Part shown: positions 51,689 to 61,078 of the stretch, in pieces
Layout of the letters: the number at the start of each line of letters is the position of its first letter
Numbering within the stretch: the first letter of the stretch is position 1
DNA from: Bradyrhizobium sp. 186
GTDB taxonomy: Bacteria > Pseudomonadota > Alphaproteobacteria > Rhizobiales > Xanthobacteraceae
Length of the DNA stretch: 64,000 bases
Direction of reading: 5' to 3'
NCBI RefSeq assembly: GCF_023101685.1
Contig: NZ_CP082164.1
Location: 10,137,001 to 10,201,000, forward strand
Notes under the pieces: generated by a model
Told to the model about the DNA's origin: nothing
The model's database searches: none
Seen by the model: only the letters and a program-made list of their open reading frames with translations
Made by a program: the position numbers and the translations under genes

Positions 51689-52450
51689 TTAATGCGCCGT
51701 CGCTTCGGAGGCGAACAGGAGATCGTGGATCTCCTTTTCCAACCGGCCGGCACTGCCGTCCGCGTTCGAGACCCGATCGACGTCGACCACCTCGGCCTTG
51801 ACGCGGCCGGGATGCGGCGACAGCAGCAAAATGCGGTTGCCGATGCGGATCGCTTCCGCGATCGAATGCGTCACGAACAGCACGGTGAATTTGGTTTCGC
51901 TCCAGAGCTGGAGCAACTCGTCCTGACAGGTTCGCCGCGTCAGCGCGTCGAGCGCCGCGAACGGCTCGTCCATCAGGAGAATGTCGGGCTCCATCGCCAT
52001 GCCGCGCGCGATCGCGACGCGCTGCTTCATGCCGCCCGAGAGCGTGTGCGGATAGGCGTCGACCACGCGGGTGAGGCCGACCTTCTCGATATACGCTCGC
52101 GCGCGGGCCTCGGCGTCCTTGCGCGGGAGGCGCCTGGCCGTGAGCAACGGGAACATCACGTTCGCGAGCACCGTCTTCCACGGCAGCAGCTGGTCGAACT
52201 CCTGGAAGATCATCATCCGGTCGGCGCCGGGGCCGTGGATCTCGCGATCGTTGATGCTCATCCGGCCTTCGCTCGGGCTCATATAGCCGCCGACGGCCTT
52301 GAGCAGGGTCGACTTGCCGCAGCCGGACGGCCCGAGCAGCACGAAGCGGTCGGACTTGTCGACGGTGAAGGAGACCCTTTCGGTGGCGGTAACGACGGCG
52401 CTGGAGGTCTTGTAGCGCAACGTCACGCCGCTGACATCGAGCAGCGCCAT
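51689..52450 (-). CDS. ABC transporter ATP-binding protein (NitT/TauT type)
   Basis: 253-aa ATPase of the SsuB/TauB/NrtC group. Walker A GPSGCGKSTLLKAVGGY, Q-loop IFQEFDQLLPWKTV, signature LSGGMKQRVAIARGMAM, Walker B ILLMDEPFAALDALTR and the H-switch VTHSIAEAI are all intact. The EFDQLLPW wording is typical of this transporter class. The start ATG overlaps the binding-protein stop as TGATG. It powers import of the compound bound by the 52450-53460 protein. Confidence 0.95.
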   Translation of the reverse strand: MALLDVSGVTLRYKTSSAVVTATERVSFTVDKSDRFVLLGPSGCGKSTLLKAVGGYMSPSEGRMSINDREIHGPGADRMMIFQEFDQLLPWKTVLANVMFPLLTARRLPRKDAEARARAYIEKVGLTRVVDAYPHTLSGGMKQRVAIARGMAMEPDILLMDEPFAALDALTRRTCQDELLQLWSETKFTVLFVTHSIAEAIRIGNRILLLSPHPGRVKAEVVDVDRVSNADGSAGRLEKEIHDLLFASEATAH

Positions 52451-53460
52451 CAGCTGCCCTTCAGGTCGTGCGCGACGGGGAGATAGTAGTCCGTCCAGGC
52501 CTTGGGCTGGGTCTTCAGCGTGCCGGTCTTGTACAGATGGGCGGCGAATTTCATCGTGCCCTGCGGCTCGAGATTCCACTCCATCATGCCGGGCTCTTTC
52601 AGGAGGTCGAGCAGCTCTTCCGCCGAGGTCTTGTCGCCGGTGATCTCCTTGTAGATCTCGACGGCTTGCCTGGTGTCGCTGCGGATCAGGTCCTGCGCTT
52701 CCTTGGTCGCATCGCGCACGGCCTGGATGATCCTGGGATTGGCGTCGGCGAATTTCGTCGTGGTGAAGAACTGCGCCTGGCTGAGCGGGCCGCCCATCAC
52801 GTCCGGCGACGAGAGAACGACATGCGCGCCCGGCACGTTCTTCAGCTCCAGAAACGTGAACGGCGGGATCGAAAAGTGGGTGTGCACCTCGTGCTTCGAA
52901 TTGGCGAGCGCCGCATAGGCGTCGGGATGGCCGAGCTGCACCGTGTTGACATCGAGCTTCGACCATTGATCGGCCCCGAAAGCTTCGGCGGCCGCGATCT
53001 GAAGCACGATCGCCTGGGTCGAGACCTTGACTGTCGGCACCGCGATCTTGTCGCTGGGGCCGAAATCCTTGATCGACTTGATGTTGGCGTCGCGGCTGAT
53101 CAGCGTCATCGGCTGCGCCGAGGTGGCGACGATACCCTTCACGCCGCCGCGGGTACGATCCCACAGCAGCAGCAGATTGCCCGTGCCGGTGTTGAGAATG
53201 TCGACGCCGCCCGCGAGCAGCGCATCGGTCTGTGCCCCGCCGCCGGAGAAGGTGATCCATTTGGTTGTGACACCGGAGACACCGAGGGAAGTCGCGTGCT
53301 TCTCGATCAGCTTCTGCTTCTCCATGATGTGGCTCGGCATGTAAAAAATGCCGGGCTGCCGCGACAGCGAAATCTCGGACTTCTGCTGCGCGTGCGCGGG
53401 CAATGCCGTAGCGACGATCAAGGCGGCGGCTGCCAGGCCAATCTGAAATTGCTTCATCAT
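52450..53460 (-). CDS. ABC transporter substrate-binding protein (NMT1/TauA-like)
   Basis: 336-aa periplasmic binding protein with a signal peptide (MKQFQIGLAAAALIVATALP, cut after AHA). The mature chain is the two-lobed NitT/TauT fold: SLSRQPGIFYMPSHIMEKQKLIEKHATSLG, VTTKWITFSGGGAQTDALLAGGVDILNTGTGNLLLLWDRT (in parts) and KGIVATSAQPMTLISRD. Family members bind sulfonates, pyrimidine precursors or carboxylates; the ligand here is unknown. It is first in the operon, 42 bases from a perfect palindrome shared with the divergent GntR gene, so it is probably repressed until its ligand or a metabolite appears. Confidence 0.92.
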   Translation of the reverse strand: MMKQFQIGLAAAALIVATALPAHAQQKSEISLSRQPGIFYMPSHIMEKQKLIEKHATSLGVSGVTTKWITFSGGGAQTDALLAGGVDILNTGTGNLLLLWDRTRGGVKGIVATSAQPMTLISRDANIKSIKDFGPSDKIAVPTVKVSTQAIVLQIAAAEAFGADQWSKLDVNTVQLGHPDAYAALANSKHEVHTHFSIPPFTFLELKNVPGAHVVLSSPDVMGGPLSQAQFFTTTKFADANPRIIQAVRDATKEAQDLIRSDTRQAVEIYKEITGDKTSAEELLDLLKEPGMMEWNLEPQGTMKFAAHLYKTGTLKTQPKAWTDYYLPVAHDLKGS

Positions 53461-53502
53461 TGTTGTTTGTTTCCTCCGGCCGCCATTGACGAGCGATCCG
53501 AC

Positions 53503-53528
53503 TGATGCACTAATGCATTAGTGCATCA
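53503..53528. promoter_or_regulatory. Perfect 26-bp palindrome, candidate GntR operator
   Basis: TGATGCACTAATG is followed directly by its exact reverse complement CATTAGTGCATCA. It lies 26 bases before the GntR ATG and 42 bases before the binding-protein ATG, in the only gap between them. It is an excellent candidate operator for the FCD-type GntR regulator. Confidence 0.75.
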
Positions 53529-53554
53529 AAGGCAAGCGCGCCGGAGCCGCCGCC

Positions 53555-54271
53555 ATGGAATCAGCCCATACCGCGCCCCGCGCGGCCTCCCGCCCCGGCG
53601 CGCGGCTAGACCGAGCCCGGCAGGCTGCGCCCCAGGTCTTCGAGCGGCTGCGCAACGCGATCATCGCGCTGGAACTACCGCCGGGGGCGCCCTTGTCGCG
53701 TGCCGAGCTTGCCGGTCAGTTCGGAGTCAGTTCGACACCGGTGCGCGACGCGCTGATGCGGCTGGAGGAGGAAGGGCTCGTCGACGTGTTTCCGCAATAC
53801 GCGACCGTGGTCAGCCGGGTCGATGTCGGCCGCGCCCAGCAGGCACATTTCCTGCGCCAGGCGCTGGAGCTCGAAATCGTCCGGCTGCTCGCGGAAAAGC
53901 ACGACGGATCCCTAATCATCCGCCTCGACCACACGATCGCGCTCCAGCAGCAATTCGCCAAGGCTGGAAACTTCGAGAGCTTCATCGCCGGTGACAATGA
54001 TTTTCACGCGCAGCTTTATGCGGCCGCCGGAAAACAGGAGCTTTGGGCGCTGGTGCGCAGCCGCAGCGGTCATATCGACCGGCTGCGCCGGCTTCACCTG
54101 CCCTCGCCCGGCAAAGCCCAGAATATCGTACGCCACCATAGGCTGATTACGCGGGCGATCGAAGCCGGAGACGCCGATGCCGCTCAACTGCATCTACGCA
54201 AGCATCTGTCAGGCACGTTGAGCGAGCTGGCCACGATCCGAAGCCACTATCCCGAGTACCTCACCGACTAG
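53555..54271 (+). CDS. GntR-family regulator, FCD (FadR-like) type
   Basis: 238 aa. The N-terminal winged helix (about 20-90) has VFERLRNAIIALELPPGAPLSRAELAGQFGVSSTPVRDALMRLEEEGLVDVFP in pieces, the GntR signature. The C-terminal FCD all-helical ligand domain (about 95-225) keeps metal-ligand candidates D149 (DNDFH) and histidines later (GHIDRLRRLH, LHLRKHL). FCD regulators usually sense carboxylic acids. It is divergent from the ABC-dehydratase-RraA operon across a 26-bp palindrome and probably controls both. The start ATG 53555 lacks a strong ribosome site but gives the expected N-terminus. Confidence 0.92.
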   Translation: MESAHTAPRAASRPGARLDRARQAAPQVFERLRNAIIALELPPGAPLSRAELAGQFGVSSTPVRDALMRLEEEGLVDVFPQYATVVSRVDVGRAQQAHFLRQALELEIVRLLAEKHDGSLIIRLDHTIALQQQFAKAGNFESFIAGDNDFHAQLYAAAGKQELWALVRSRSGHIDRLRRLHLPSPGKAQNIVRHHRLITRAIEAGDADAAQLHLRKHLSGTLSELATIRSHYPEYLTD

Positions 54272-54333
54272 GCGCGGCGCAGCCTGCGGCCTGCACGATA
54301 GCGTGCACGCATACTTGAAGATGTCATTGAGGA

Positions 54334-54354
54334 CGCGACCGTCGTTTGGTCGCG
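54334..54354. terminator. Hairpin between convergent GntR and MCP genes
   Basis: CGCGACC (54334-54340) pairs with GGTCGCG (54348-54354) across GTCGTTT. Located between gene ends, probable two-way terminator. Confidence 0.5.
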
Positions 54355-54373
54355 GAATGCCGCCCATTTTGCT

Positions 54374-56554
54374 CTAGGCGGCATCCCGGCCGTTCCGTCG
54401 CTCCGGCCCGAGATAGTCGAAATCCGCGGTGCTGCGGCCGTCCATCGGACCGCTGCGCAATCTGACGAAGAAGCTCTGGACCTCGGCCGCGAGACGCTCG
54501 GCGGCGCCGGAGACCTGATTCGCCGCGCCCATCACCTGATCGGCCGAGCGGTTGGTTTCCTCGATCGCGCCGGAGACCGTCACGATGCTGGCGGCAAGCG
54601 TCCGTGTCCCGGACGCCGCCATCTGGACGTTCTGCGAGATCTCCCGCGTCGCCGCCCCCTGTTCTTCGACTGCGCTTGCGATCGCCGCGGTCACTTCGTC
54701 GATCAGGCGCATTGCGGTCGCAACCTCCTTGACGGAGGTGACCGCGCTGCCGGTCGAGCTCTGAATCGCCGCGACCTGCTGCGCAATCTCCTGCGTCGCG
54801 TTGCCGGTCTGCTCGGCCAGCGCCTTCACCTCGGACGCCACCACCGCGAAGCCGCGACCGGCGTCGCCGGCGCGCGCCGCCTCGATCGTGGCATTGAGCG
54901 CGAGCAGGTTGGTCTGGGCGGCGATCGCCTGGATCAGATCGACGACGGAACTAATCCTCTGGGCCGCCTGGGCGAGGCCCTCGATCTCGGCTTCGGAGCG
55001 CGCGGTCACGTCGCCCGCCGACCGCACGGTCGTGTTCGACAGTTCGATCTGGCGGCCGATCTCGACGATGGAGCTCGCGAGCTGCTCCGCCGCCGCCGCG
55101 ACGGTCTGGACGTTGGCCGCCGTCTGCTCGGAGGCGGTCGCCGCGGAAGCCGCCTGGCTCGTCGCCTCGTACGCGATGCCGCTCAGGCCCTGCGCGGTGT
55201 GCCGCATGGTGCCGGCATTCTCGTCGACCAAGGCGAGAAGATCGCGCGAGGTCGCGCGGAAATCCTCGACCGCATTCTCCGTGTTGCGATTGGCTGCCTC
55301 GCGCGCTTCGGCTTCACGCGCGAGGCTCTTCGCCGCCCGCTGCTGCGCGATCACATTGTCGCGGAATTTCGCCACCGCCTGAGAGACGACGCCGATTTCG
55401 TCACCGCGCTGCGCCGTCCTGAATTCGACGCTGGTGTCGCCGCCGGACAGCCGCGCGGAATCAGCCACCAGCTCGACGATCGGACGCGTGATCGAGCGCG
55501 CGACCAGGATCGCGATCACCGTGCCGAGTGCAAGCCCCGCGGCGAGCAGGATCCATTGCATCAGAAGCAGCTTCTCGACCTCGGCGGCCACGCTGCGGGA
55601 ATCCTCCGCGAGCCTCGACTGCTGATCGCTCTTGATGCCACCCGCGCGCCGACCGTCGGCCTCCTTCTTGCCGTCGAGAAGATCGAGAATCCGCGCGGCA
55701 CGCGGTGCGGCTTCGGTCGACAGAATGAAGACCGGCGCGTTCCACTGCGGCGTCAGGCGAATCGCGAAAATCCTCTCCGGCAGCGGCGCGAAGGCTTCAT
55801 TCGCCTTGACGATGGCCTGGTAGGCGATCTTCTGGGTGACGGTGAGCAGCTCCTCCTGTGTCTTGACCGATGCGAGCGCCGCCCTGAAGGTCGCAAGCGG
55901 CTTTTCGAACTTGTCGCGGTCGGCGGCCTCGCCTGAGGCGACGTAGAGCCGCAATTGCGATCCCGCCGCAGCGAGATTGCCGCGAACGTCGGCAAAGGTC
56001 TTGAGCAAGTGCTTGCGCTGCGGCGTCGCCTCCAGCAACTCCTCCTCTTCGATCATCCCGGTGATCTTTGCAAACATGGTCGCGATCAGCGGCGCGGCAT
56101 CCTTCGCCAGGAGGTCGCTTGCCGGATAGGCCGACGGGGTGAAGGCCACCATCTCCGCCCTGTCCTGGGCCTGACGGAATTCCGCGATCAGCGCCTTGGC
56201 CTCGCGCCAATTGGCCTCGTTCTGTGCATTGGAAAATCCTTCGGCCATGCGGTCGACTGCGGCGGCGGTGCGGTCGAGCTCGGCCCAGACCGCCGCCCGG
56301 TCGCGCTTGGCTTGCTCGTCACCCGTCAGCAGGTAGCCGCGCAAACTCGATAGCGTGGAGTAGAGGTTACCGACGAGTTCGGTGCTCGCGATCGCGACCG
56401 GCGCACGCCGGTCAACGACATGCTTGATGCGCGACGAGATATCCGAGACTACGGAGACGGTGTAGATCACGGTCGCTGCGAGCAGCGCGCAGATCAGCGC
56501 AAAACCGCCGAGCAGCCGGGTACGAATTCCGGTGTCCGCCATCGATTTGAACAT
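54374..56554 (-). CDS. Methyl-accepting chemotaxis protein
   Basis: 726 aa. Helix one ([20 protein letters not shown]), a periplasmic helical sensor (about 35-345), helix two ([19 protein letters not shown]), HAMP ([23 protein letters not shown]) and a long MCP signalling coiled coil. The CheA/CheW contact tip reads [43 protein letters not shown], split here, and is intact. No NWETF-type CheR/CheB tether is at the C-terminus (ends [12 protein letters not shown]). ATG 56554 fits GAGACCCTC upstream; ATG 56542 is an alternative. It likely signals to a chemotaxis system of which cheR at the right edge could be part. Confidence 0.93.
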   Translation of the reverse strand: MFKSMADTGIRTRLLGGFALICALLAATVIYTVSVVSDISSRIKHVVDRRAPVAIASTELVGNLYSTLSSLRGYLLTGDEQAKRDRAAVWAELDRTAAAVDRMAEGFSNAQNEANWREAKALIAEFRQAQDRAEMVAFTPSAYPASDLLAKDAAPLIATMFAKITGMIEEEELLEATPQRKHLLKTFADVRGNLAAAGSQLRLYVASGEAADRDKFEKPLATFRAALASVKTQEELLTVTQKIAYQAIVKANEAFAPLPERIFAIRLTPQWNAPVFILSTEAAPRAARILDLLDGKKEADGRRAGGIKSDQQSRLAEDSRSVAAEVEKLLLMQWILLAAGLALGTVIAILVARSITRPIVELVADSARLSGGDTSVEFRTAQRGDEIGVVSQAVAKFRDNVIAQQRAAKSLAREAEAREAANRNTENAVEDFRATSRDLLALVDENAGTMRHTAQGLSGIAYEATSQAASAATASEQTAANVQTVAAAAEQLASSIVEIGRQIELSNTTVRSAGDVTARSEAEIEGLAQAAQRISSVVDLIQAIAAQTNLLALNATIEAARAGDAGRGFAVVASEVKALAEQTGNATQEIAQQVAAIQSSTGSAVTSVKEVATAMRLIDEVTAAIASAVEEQGAATREISQNVQMAASGTRTLAASIVTVSGAIEETNRSADQVMGAANQVSGAAERLAAEVQSFFVRLRSGPMDGRSTADFDYLGPERRNGRDAA

Positions 56555-56972
56555 GAGGGTCTCGTATTGTTGATGTCGCCTGATCGGCCGGGATCTCGGC
56601 GGCGCGGAAAATTGAGCAATGCGATACGCAATAAAGAGGTCGTGGAACAAAGAGGTCGTGGAACTAACGGCTATTTTCGGGGATCATATTTAATTCCAGG
56701 TGAAGTCGTCATTCCGTACAACTACGGCGAGAATTATATATCCTACCCCTCTGCACGGCGCGTGCAGCGAGTGTCCGTGGCAAATCCCTCCCCCTATGTG
56801 CACGCAAGCATGCATAGGTGGTATGGAGATCGCGCGTCGACGCGGCGGGCAAAGCTACTGTCTGGGTCGCGAAGCGCTTGCGGGCCGAGCAGAATCCGCG
56901 CAACAATTTCACATTGAAGCGTCGAATCTCTCAACCGAATTGGACCTCCCATCGGGCTCGGAGGACGGGAAT
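56555..56972. other. Divergent intergenic region, AT-rich, with short repeats
   Basis: 418 bases between divergent MCP and REC genes, clearly AT-richer than its flanks. It holds a 16-base perfect tandem repeat (AAAGAGGTCGTGGAAC at 56633-56648 and 56649-56664) and an inverted repeat CTGCACG-GCG-CGTGCAG (56751-56767). ATG 56823 is in frame with the REC gene and might be its start; otherwise no gene is seen. Confidence 0.5.
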
Positions 56973-57392
56973 TTGGCCAACATCCTGATCGTGGATGACG
57001 ACCCGGCCGTACAGATCACGATCCGGCTGCTCCTGGAGCGGGCCGGGCATCACGTGACGGTCGCCGATGATGGCCGCAAGGGGCTCGCGCTGGTTGAGGC
57101 CAGCCCATTCGACTTCTTGTTCCTCGACATATTCATGCCCGGCATGGACGGGCTGGAGGCGATGCGTCACATCCGGGCGCAGCAGCCGGCCATTCCGATC
57201 GTCGTCATTTCAGGCCGCTCGATCACGCCGGATGTCCATGCCGAGCCGGATTTCCTGAAAATGGCGACCAAGCTCGGCGCGGTGGCGAGCTTGCAGAAGC
57301 CGTTCCGAGCCGAGGCGCTGCTCGCCGCGGTTGATGGCTGCCTGAAGGCGCGCGAGCCGGAGGGGCCCGATGTCAGCACCGTCAGCCGATGA
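56973..57392 (+). CDS. Single-domain response regulator (REC)
   Basis: 139 aa, a receiver domain with no output. Acid pocket IVDDDP near residue 8, phospho-acceptor D52 (FLFLDIFMPGMDG), Ser/Thr in VVISGRS and Lys in LQKPFRAEALL are all present. The start is uncertain: TTG 56973 follows GGAGGACGGGAAT and gives a typical REC N-terminus; ATG 56823 would add 50 residues of unlikely composition. Its last 23 bases overlap the hybrid-kinase start, so the two are probably translated together and it may receive phosphate from that kinase. Confidence 0.83.
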   Translation: MANILIVDDDPAVQITIRLLLERAGHHVTVADDGRKGLALVEASPFDFLFLDIFMPGMDGLEAMRHIRAQQPAIPIVVISGRSITPDVHAEPDFLKMATKLGAVASLQKPFRAEALLAAVDGCLKAREPEGPDVSTVSR

Positions 57393-60300
57393 TGAGGACG
57401 CCCGTTCTGTTCCAGACCAGAACAGGCGCGGCCATTCGAGAAGCGGTGCGAATATCCCCATGACGCTCACCACGCGGCTGGCCATCGCGATGATCCTGCT
57501 GGTGGCGGTTACCGTGGCCGCAGTCGGCTGGCTGGGCTATCGCAACACCACCCAAGCCGTCATTCCGCGGGTTCTGGAACGCGTCGAAGCCCAGTCACGC
57601 CTGCTGGCTAGCAATCTTGAATCCTACGTAGCCGGAGCTCGTGGCGATTTGGTCGGCTATCGCTCCGCTGCAGCCATCAATGGCCTGATCCGGGCTCACA
57701 TCGGTGGAGGTATTGACGCCGTTGACCGCGTTTCGGAGCAAACCTGGCGCGAGCGCATCGCGGCGCGGCTCGTGGCCGAGATCGAGGCCAAACCCGGCTA
57801 CGGACAGTTTCGCATCATCGGTCTCGACGACGACCAGCGCGAGCTGGTCCGCGTCGATCGCTCCGGCCCGAATGGAGCGGCACGGATCGTCCCCAACAGC
57901 GAACTGGAGCGCAAGAGCGAGCGAACCTACTTTCAGGAAACAATTCGACTGGCGCCCGGCGAAATTTACGTTTCGCCAATCGATCTCGCCACCCGCCAGG
58001 GAGGGACCACGGTCTTTCACACGCCGACTTTGCGAGTCGCAACGCCGCTGTTCACACCGGACGGCAAGCCCTTCGGTATCATCATCGCCAATATCGACAT
58101 GCGTCCGGCACTCGACCGCGTCCGCTCGACCGCGGGCTCGGGGGGAGAAATTTACGTCGTGAGTTCGCGCGGCGACTATCTTGTCCATCCCGATCGCGCG
58201 CGAGAATTCGGCTCATTGCGAGGCCACCCCACCAACTGGCGCAATGACTTTCCATTTTTTGCAGGCCAGGCTGGCACGCTGGAAGGATCCACGCAGCTCA
58301 TCACCGACGGATCGGGCCGTCCAAGCGGCGCGGCGATCGCGCCGGCGCTGCTTGCGGGCAAGGAATGGGTCGCAATCATCGAGACAGTTCCCCCGTCCGT
58401 GTTCGGCCGCGTGCCGGCGGCCATTCAAAAAACCTCCTTGCTCGTCGGCGTGCTTGCCGTCCTCGCCGCGGCTTCACTCGCGGTGCTCCTGGCGCGCTCA
58501 TTGACTCGCCCGATCGGGCGTCTGACCGCGGCGGTAGAGGCAATCGGCAATGGACGTCCAGCGGACATTCCCATCGATGCCGGGGGCGAGACCGGCGTGC
58601 TGGCACGGGCTTTTGCCCAGATGGTCGAAGAGACGCGGGCGAAAACAGCCGCACTCGAACGCGAAGTTCAGGAGCATCGCCGCACCGAGGTCGCGCGAAG
58701 CCATCATGCGGCGCGCGAGCGCTTGTTCAGTGCCGCGGTCGAATCATCCGACGATGCCATCGTGATGCAATCGCTCGACGCCACCATCACGGGCTGGAAT
58801 CCTGCCGCCGAACGCCTCTATGGCTATTCGGCCGATGAGGCAATCGGGAAATCCACCTCGATCATTGTCCCGCCCGACCGCCGCGAGCTGGGCAAGGACT
58901 ATTTACAGCGGATCGCCCGGGGCGAGCCGATCGAACGCTTCGAGACAGTGCGCCTGCGCAAGGACGGCACGCCGGTCGAGATCTCGCTCGGCCTCTCGCC
59001 GATCAGGGGACCCTCGGGCGAGATCATCGGCGCTTCCGGCTCTGCGCGGAGCCTCACAGAGGAGCGGCGGGCCGAGCGAGCGCTCCAGCAACAGCTGGAG
59101 GAGCGGCGGCAGATCTTCGACACCTCGCAAGATCTGATCATGGTCATGGACTCGCACGGGTATGTCGTTCAGATCAGCCCGAGCAGCGAAACCATTCTCG
59201 GCTTCCGGCCAGAGGAGATGATCGGCCGCGGCGGCGTCGACTTCATTCATCCCGATCATCTGGAGCAGTCGCGCGGGGAGATGCGCGCGCTGCGGGCCGG
59301 CGATCGCCCCAAGCTCGCCGACACCCGCTGCTTCCACAAGAACGGGCATGAGGTCTGGCTGTCCTGGCTCGGCAACTGGTCCGAGCAGGCTCAGCGCTTC
59401 TTCTTCGTCGGGCGCGACATGACGGAGGCCCGGCTCGCGCAGGAATCCTTGCGCGAGAGCGAACGGCTCGCCCGCAACATCGTCGAGACAGCGCTCGACG
59501 CCTTCGTCCAGACCGACGAGACGGGCAGCATCCTGAACTGGAATTCGCAGGCCGAGCAACTGTTCGGCTGGCGCCGCGACGAGGTGCTCGGCAAAAACAC
59601 CTTCGATCTGATCGTCGCCGAGGTCGAGCATGAGAGGGTCAAGGTCGGCCTGAAACACTTCCTGGAAAGTGAGGATGGCAGGACGCTGAGCCGCCGCCGC
59701 GAGCTGCTTTGCCGCCGACGCGACGGCAAGGAGTTCAAGGCCGAGTTGAGCGTCACCGCACTGAAGCGCCGCGATGGCCTGCTGTTCAACGTCTTCTACC
59801 GCGACCTCACCGACAAGATCGCGGCCGAGGAGCGCATCCGCCACGCAGAGAAGATGGAGGCGGTCGGCCAGCTCACCGGCGGGGTGGCGCACGATTTCAA
59901 CAACATCCTCACTGTCATCACCGGAACGATCGAGATCCTGGCTGACGCGGTGGCCAAGGAGCCGGAGCTTGCGGCCATCACGAAGATGATCGACGAGGCC
60001 GCCGGGCGCGGCGCCGATCTGACCCAGCACCTGCTCGCGTTTGCGCGCAAGCAGCCGCTCCAGCCGCGCGAGATCGACATCAACTCGCTGATCATCGACA
60101 CCGCAAAGCTGTTGCGGCCGACGCTGGGCGAGCAGATCCAGATCGAGTCCGTGTTCGAGGACGAGAGCTGCGTCGCGATCGTCGATCCCAACCAGCTCAC
60201 GACCGCCATCCTCAACCTCGCGCTCAACGCCCGCGACGCCATGCCCGGCGGCGGCAAGCTGATCGTGGAGACGGGCGCCGCCTATCTCGACGAGGTCTAT

Positions 60301-60966
60301 GCCAGCGTCAATGACGTCCCGCCCGGGCACTACGTGCTGATCGCGGTGAGCGACACCGGAGCCGGCATCCCCGCCAACATGCTGGCAAGGGTGTTCGACC
60401 CCTTCTTCACCTCGAAAGGACCCGGCAAGGGCACCGGACTCGGGCTGTCCATGGTCTACGGCTTCATCAAGCAGTCCGCAGGCCACATCAAGATCTACAG
60501 CGAGGAGGGTCACGGCACCACGATCAAGATGTATCTGCCGCCCGGCAACACCGCCACGGTGGTCGGCGATGGCGTGACGCCGGCGACGGTCGAGGGCGGA
60601 CACGAGACGATCCTCGTGGTCGAGGATGACCGGCTGGTGCGCGACTACGTGCTGGCGCAGCTGCATTCGCTCGGCTACGTCACCTTGCAGGCCGCGAACG
60701 CCGCGGAGGCGCTAGCGATCGTCGCCGCCGGAAAACCGTTCGACCTACTTTTCACCGACGTCATCATGCCCGGCAAGATGAACGGACGGCAGCTCGCCGA
60801 CGAGCTGTTGAAGACGCGCTCCGATCTCAGGGTGGTTTACACATCCGGCTATACCGAGAATGCGATCATCCATCACGGCCGGCTCGATTCCGGCGTTCTG
60901 CTGCTGGCAAAACCCTATCGCAAATCGGATCTGGCGCGGATCATCCGCAGGGCGCTGAGCGGGTAA
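57370..60966 (+). CDS. Hybrid sensor histidine kinase (dCache-HAMP-PAS-PAS-PAS-HisKA-HATPase-REC)
   Basis: 1198-aa membrane kinase. First helix about 38-58, periplasmic dCache sensor about 60-345, second helix about 352-374 and HAMP (ARSLTRPIGRLTAAVEAIG). Three PAS domains follow at about 455-570, 580-690 and 700-820. Phospho-accepting H841 is in GGVAHDFNNILTVITG, ATP-binding boxes are NLALNARDAM, DTGAGIP, FDPFFTSKGPGKGTGLGLSMV (in parts), and the C-terminal REC has D1130. ATG 57370 has GGAGGGGCCCG upstream and overlaps the preceding REC gene; ATG 57460 is an alternative. A convergent FixJ-type regulator lies downstream. The input signal is unknown. Confidence 0.93.
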   Translation: MSAPSADDEDARSVPDQNRRGHSRSGANIPMTLTTRLAIAMILLVAVTVAAVGWLGYRNTTQAVIPRVLERVEAQSRLLASNLESYVAGARGDLVGYRSAAAINGLIRAHIGGGIDAVDRVSEQTWRERIAARLVAEIEAKPGYGQFRIIGLDDDQRELVRVDRSGPNGAARIVPNSELERKSERTYFQETIRLAPGEIYVSPIDLATRQGGTTVFHTPTLRVATPLFTPDGKPFGIIIANIDMRPALDRVRSTAGSGGEIYVVSSRGDYLVHPDRAREFGSLRGHPTNWRNDFPFFAGQAGTLEGSTQLITDGSGRPSGAAIAPALLAGKEWVAIIETVPPSVFGRVPAAIQKTSLLVGVLAVLAAASLAVLLARSLTRPIGRLTAAVEAIGNGRPADIPIDAGGETGVLARAFAQMVEETRAKTAALEREVQEHRRTEVARSHHAARERLFSAAVESSDDAIVMQSLDATITGWNPAAERLYGYSADEAIGKSTSIIVPPDRRELGKDYLQRIARGEPIERFETVRLRKDGTPVEISLGLSPIRGPSGEIIGASGSARSLTEERRAERALQQQLEERRQIFDTSQDLIMVMDSHGYVVQISPSSETILGFRPEEMIGRGGVDFIHPDHLEQSRGEMRALRAGDRPKLADTRCFHKNGHEVWLSWLGNWSEQAQRFFFVGRDMTEARLAQESLRESERLARNIVETALDAFVQTDETGSILNWNSQAEQLFGWRRDEVLGKNTFDLIVAEVEHERVKVGLKHFLESEDGRTLSRRRELLCRRRDGKEFKAELSVTALKRRDGLLFNVFYRDLTDKIAAEERIRHAEKMEAVGQLTGGVAHDFNNILTVITGTIEILADAVAKEPELAAITKMIDEAAGRGADLTQHLLAFARKQPLQPREIDINSLIIDTAKLLRPTLGEQIQIESVFEDESCVAIVDPNQLTTAILNLALNARDAMPGGGKLIVETGAAYLDEVYASVNDVPPGHYVLIAVSDTGAGIPANMLARVFDPFFTSKGPGKGTGLGLSMVYGFIKQSAGHIKIYSEEGHGTTIKMYLPPGNTATVVGDGVTPATVEGGHETILVVEDDRLVRDYVLAQLHSLGYVTLQAANAAEALAIVAAGKPFDLLFTDVIMPGKMNGRQLADELLKTRSDLRVVYTSGYTENAIIHHGRLDSGVLLLAKPYRKSDLARIIRRALSG

Positions 60967-60972
60967 CGCTCC

Positions 60973-61060
60973 GTAGCCCGGATGGAGCGCAGCGCAATCC
61001 GGGGGCATGTCTTGCCGCATACGGGGGCTCCCGGATTTCGCTGCGCTCCATCCGGGCTAC
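60973..61060. terminator. Long inverted repeat between convergent kinase and FixJ-type genes
   Basis: GTAGCCCGGATGGAGCGCAG at the left is the exact reverse complement of CTGCGCTCCATCCGGGCTAC at the right; the inner parts also pair (CAATCCGGG with CCCGGATTT). It matches dispersed palindromes of this group and should end transcription from both sides. Confidence 0.7.
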
Positions 61061-61078
61061 GATGTTTCACCGATAGGG

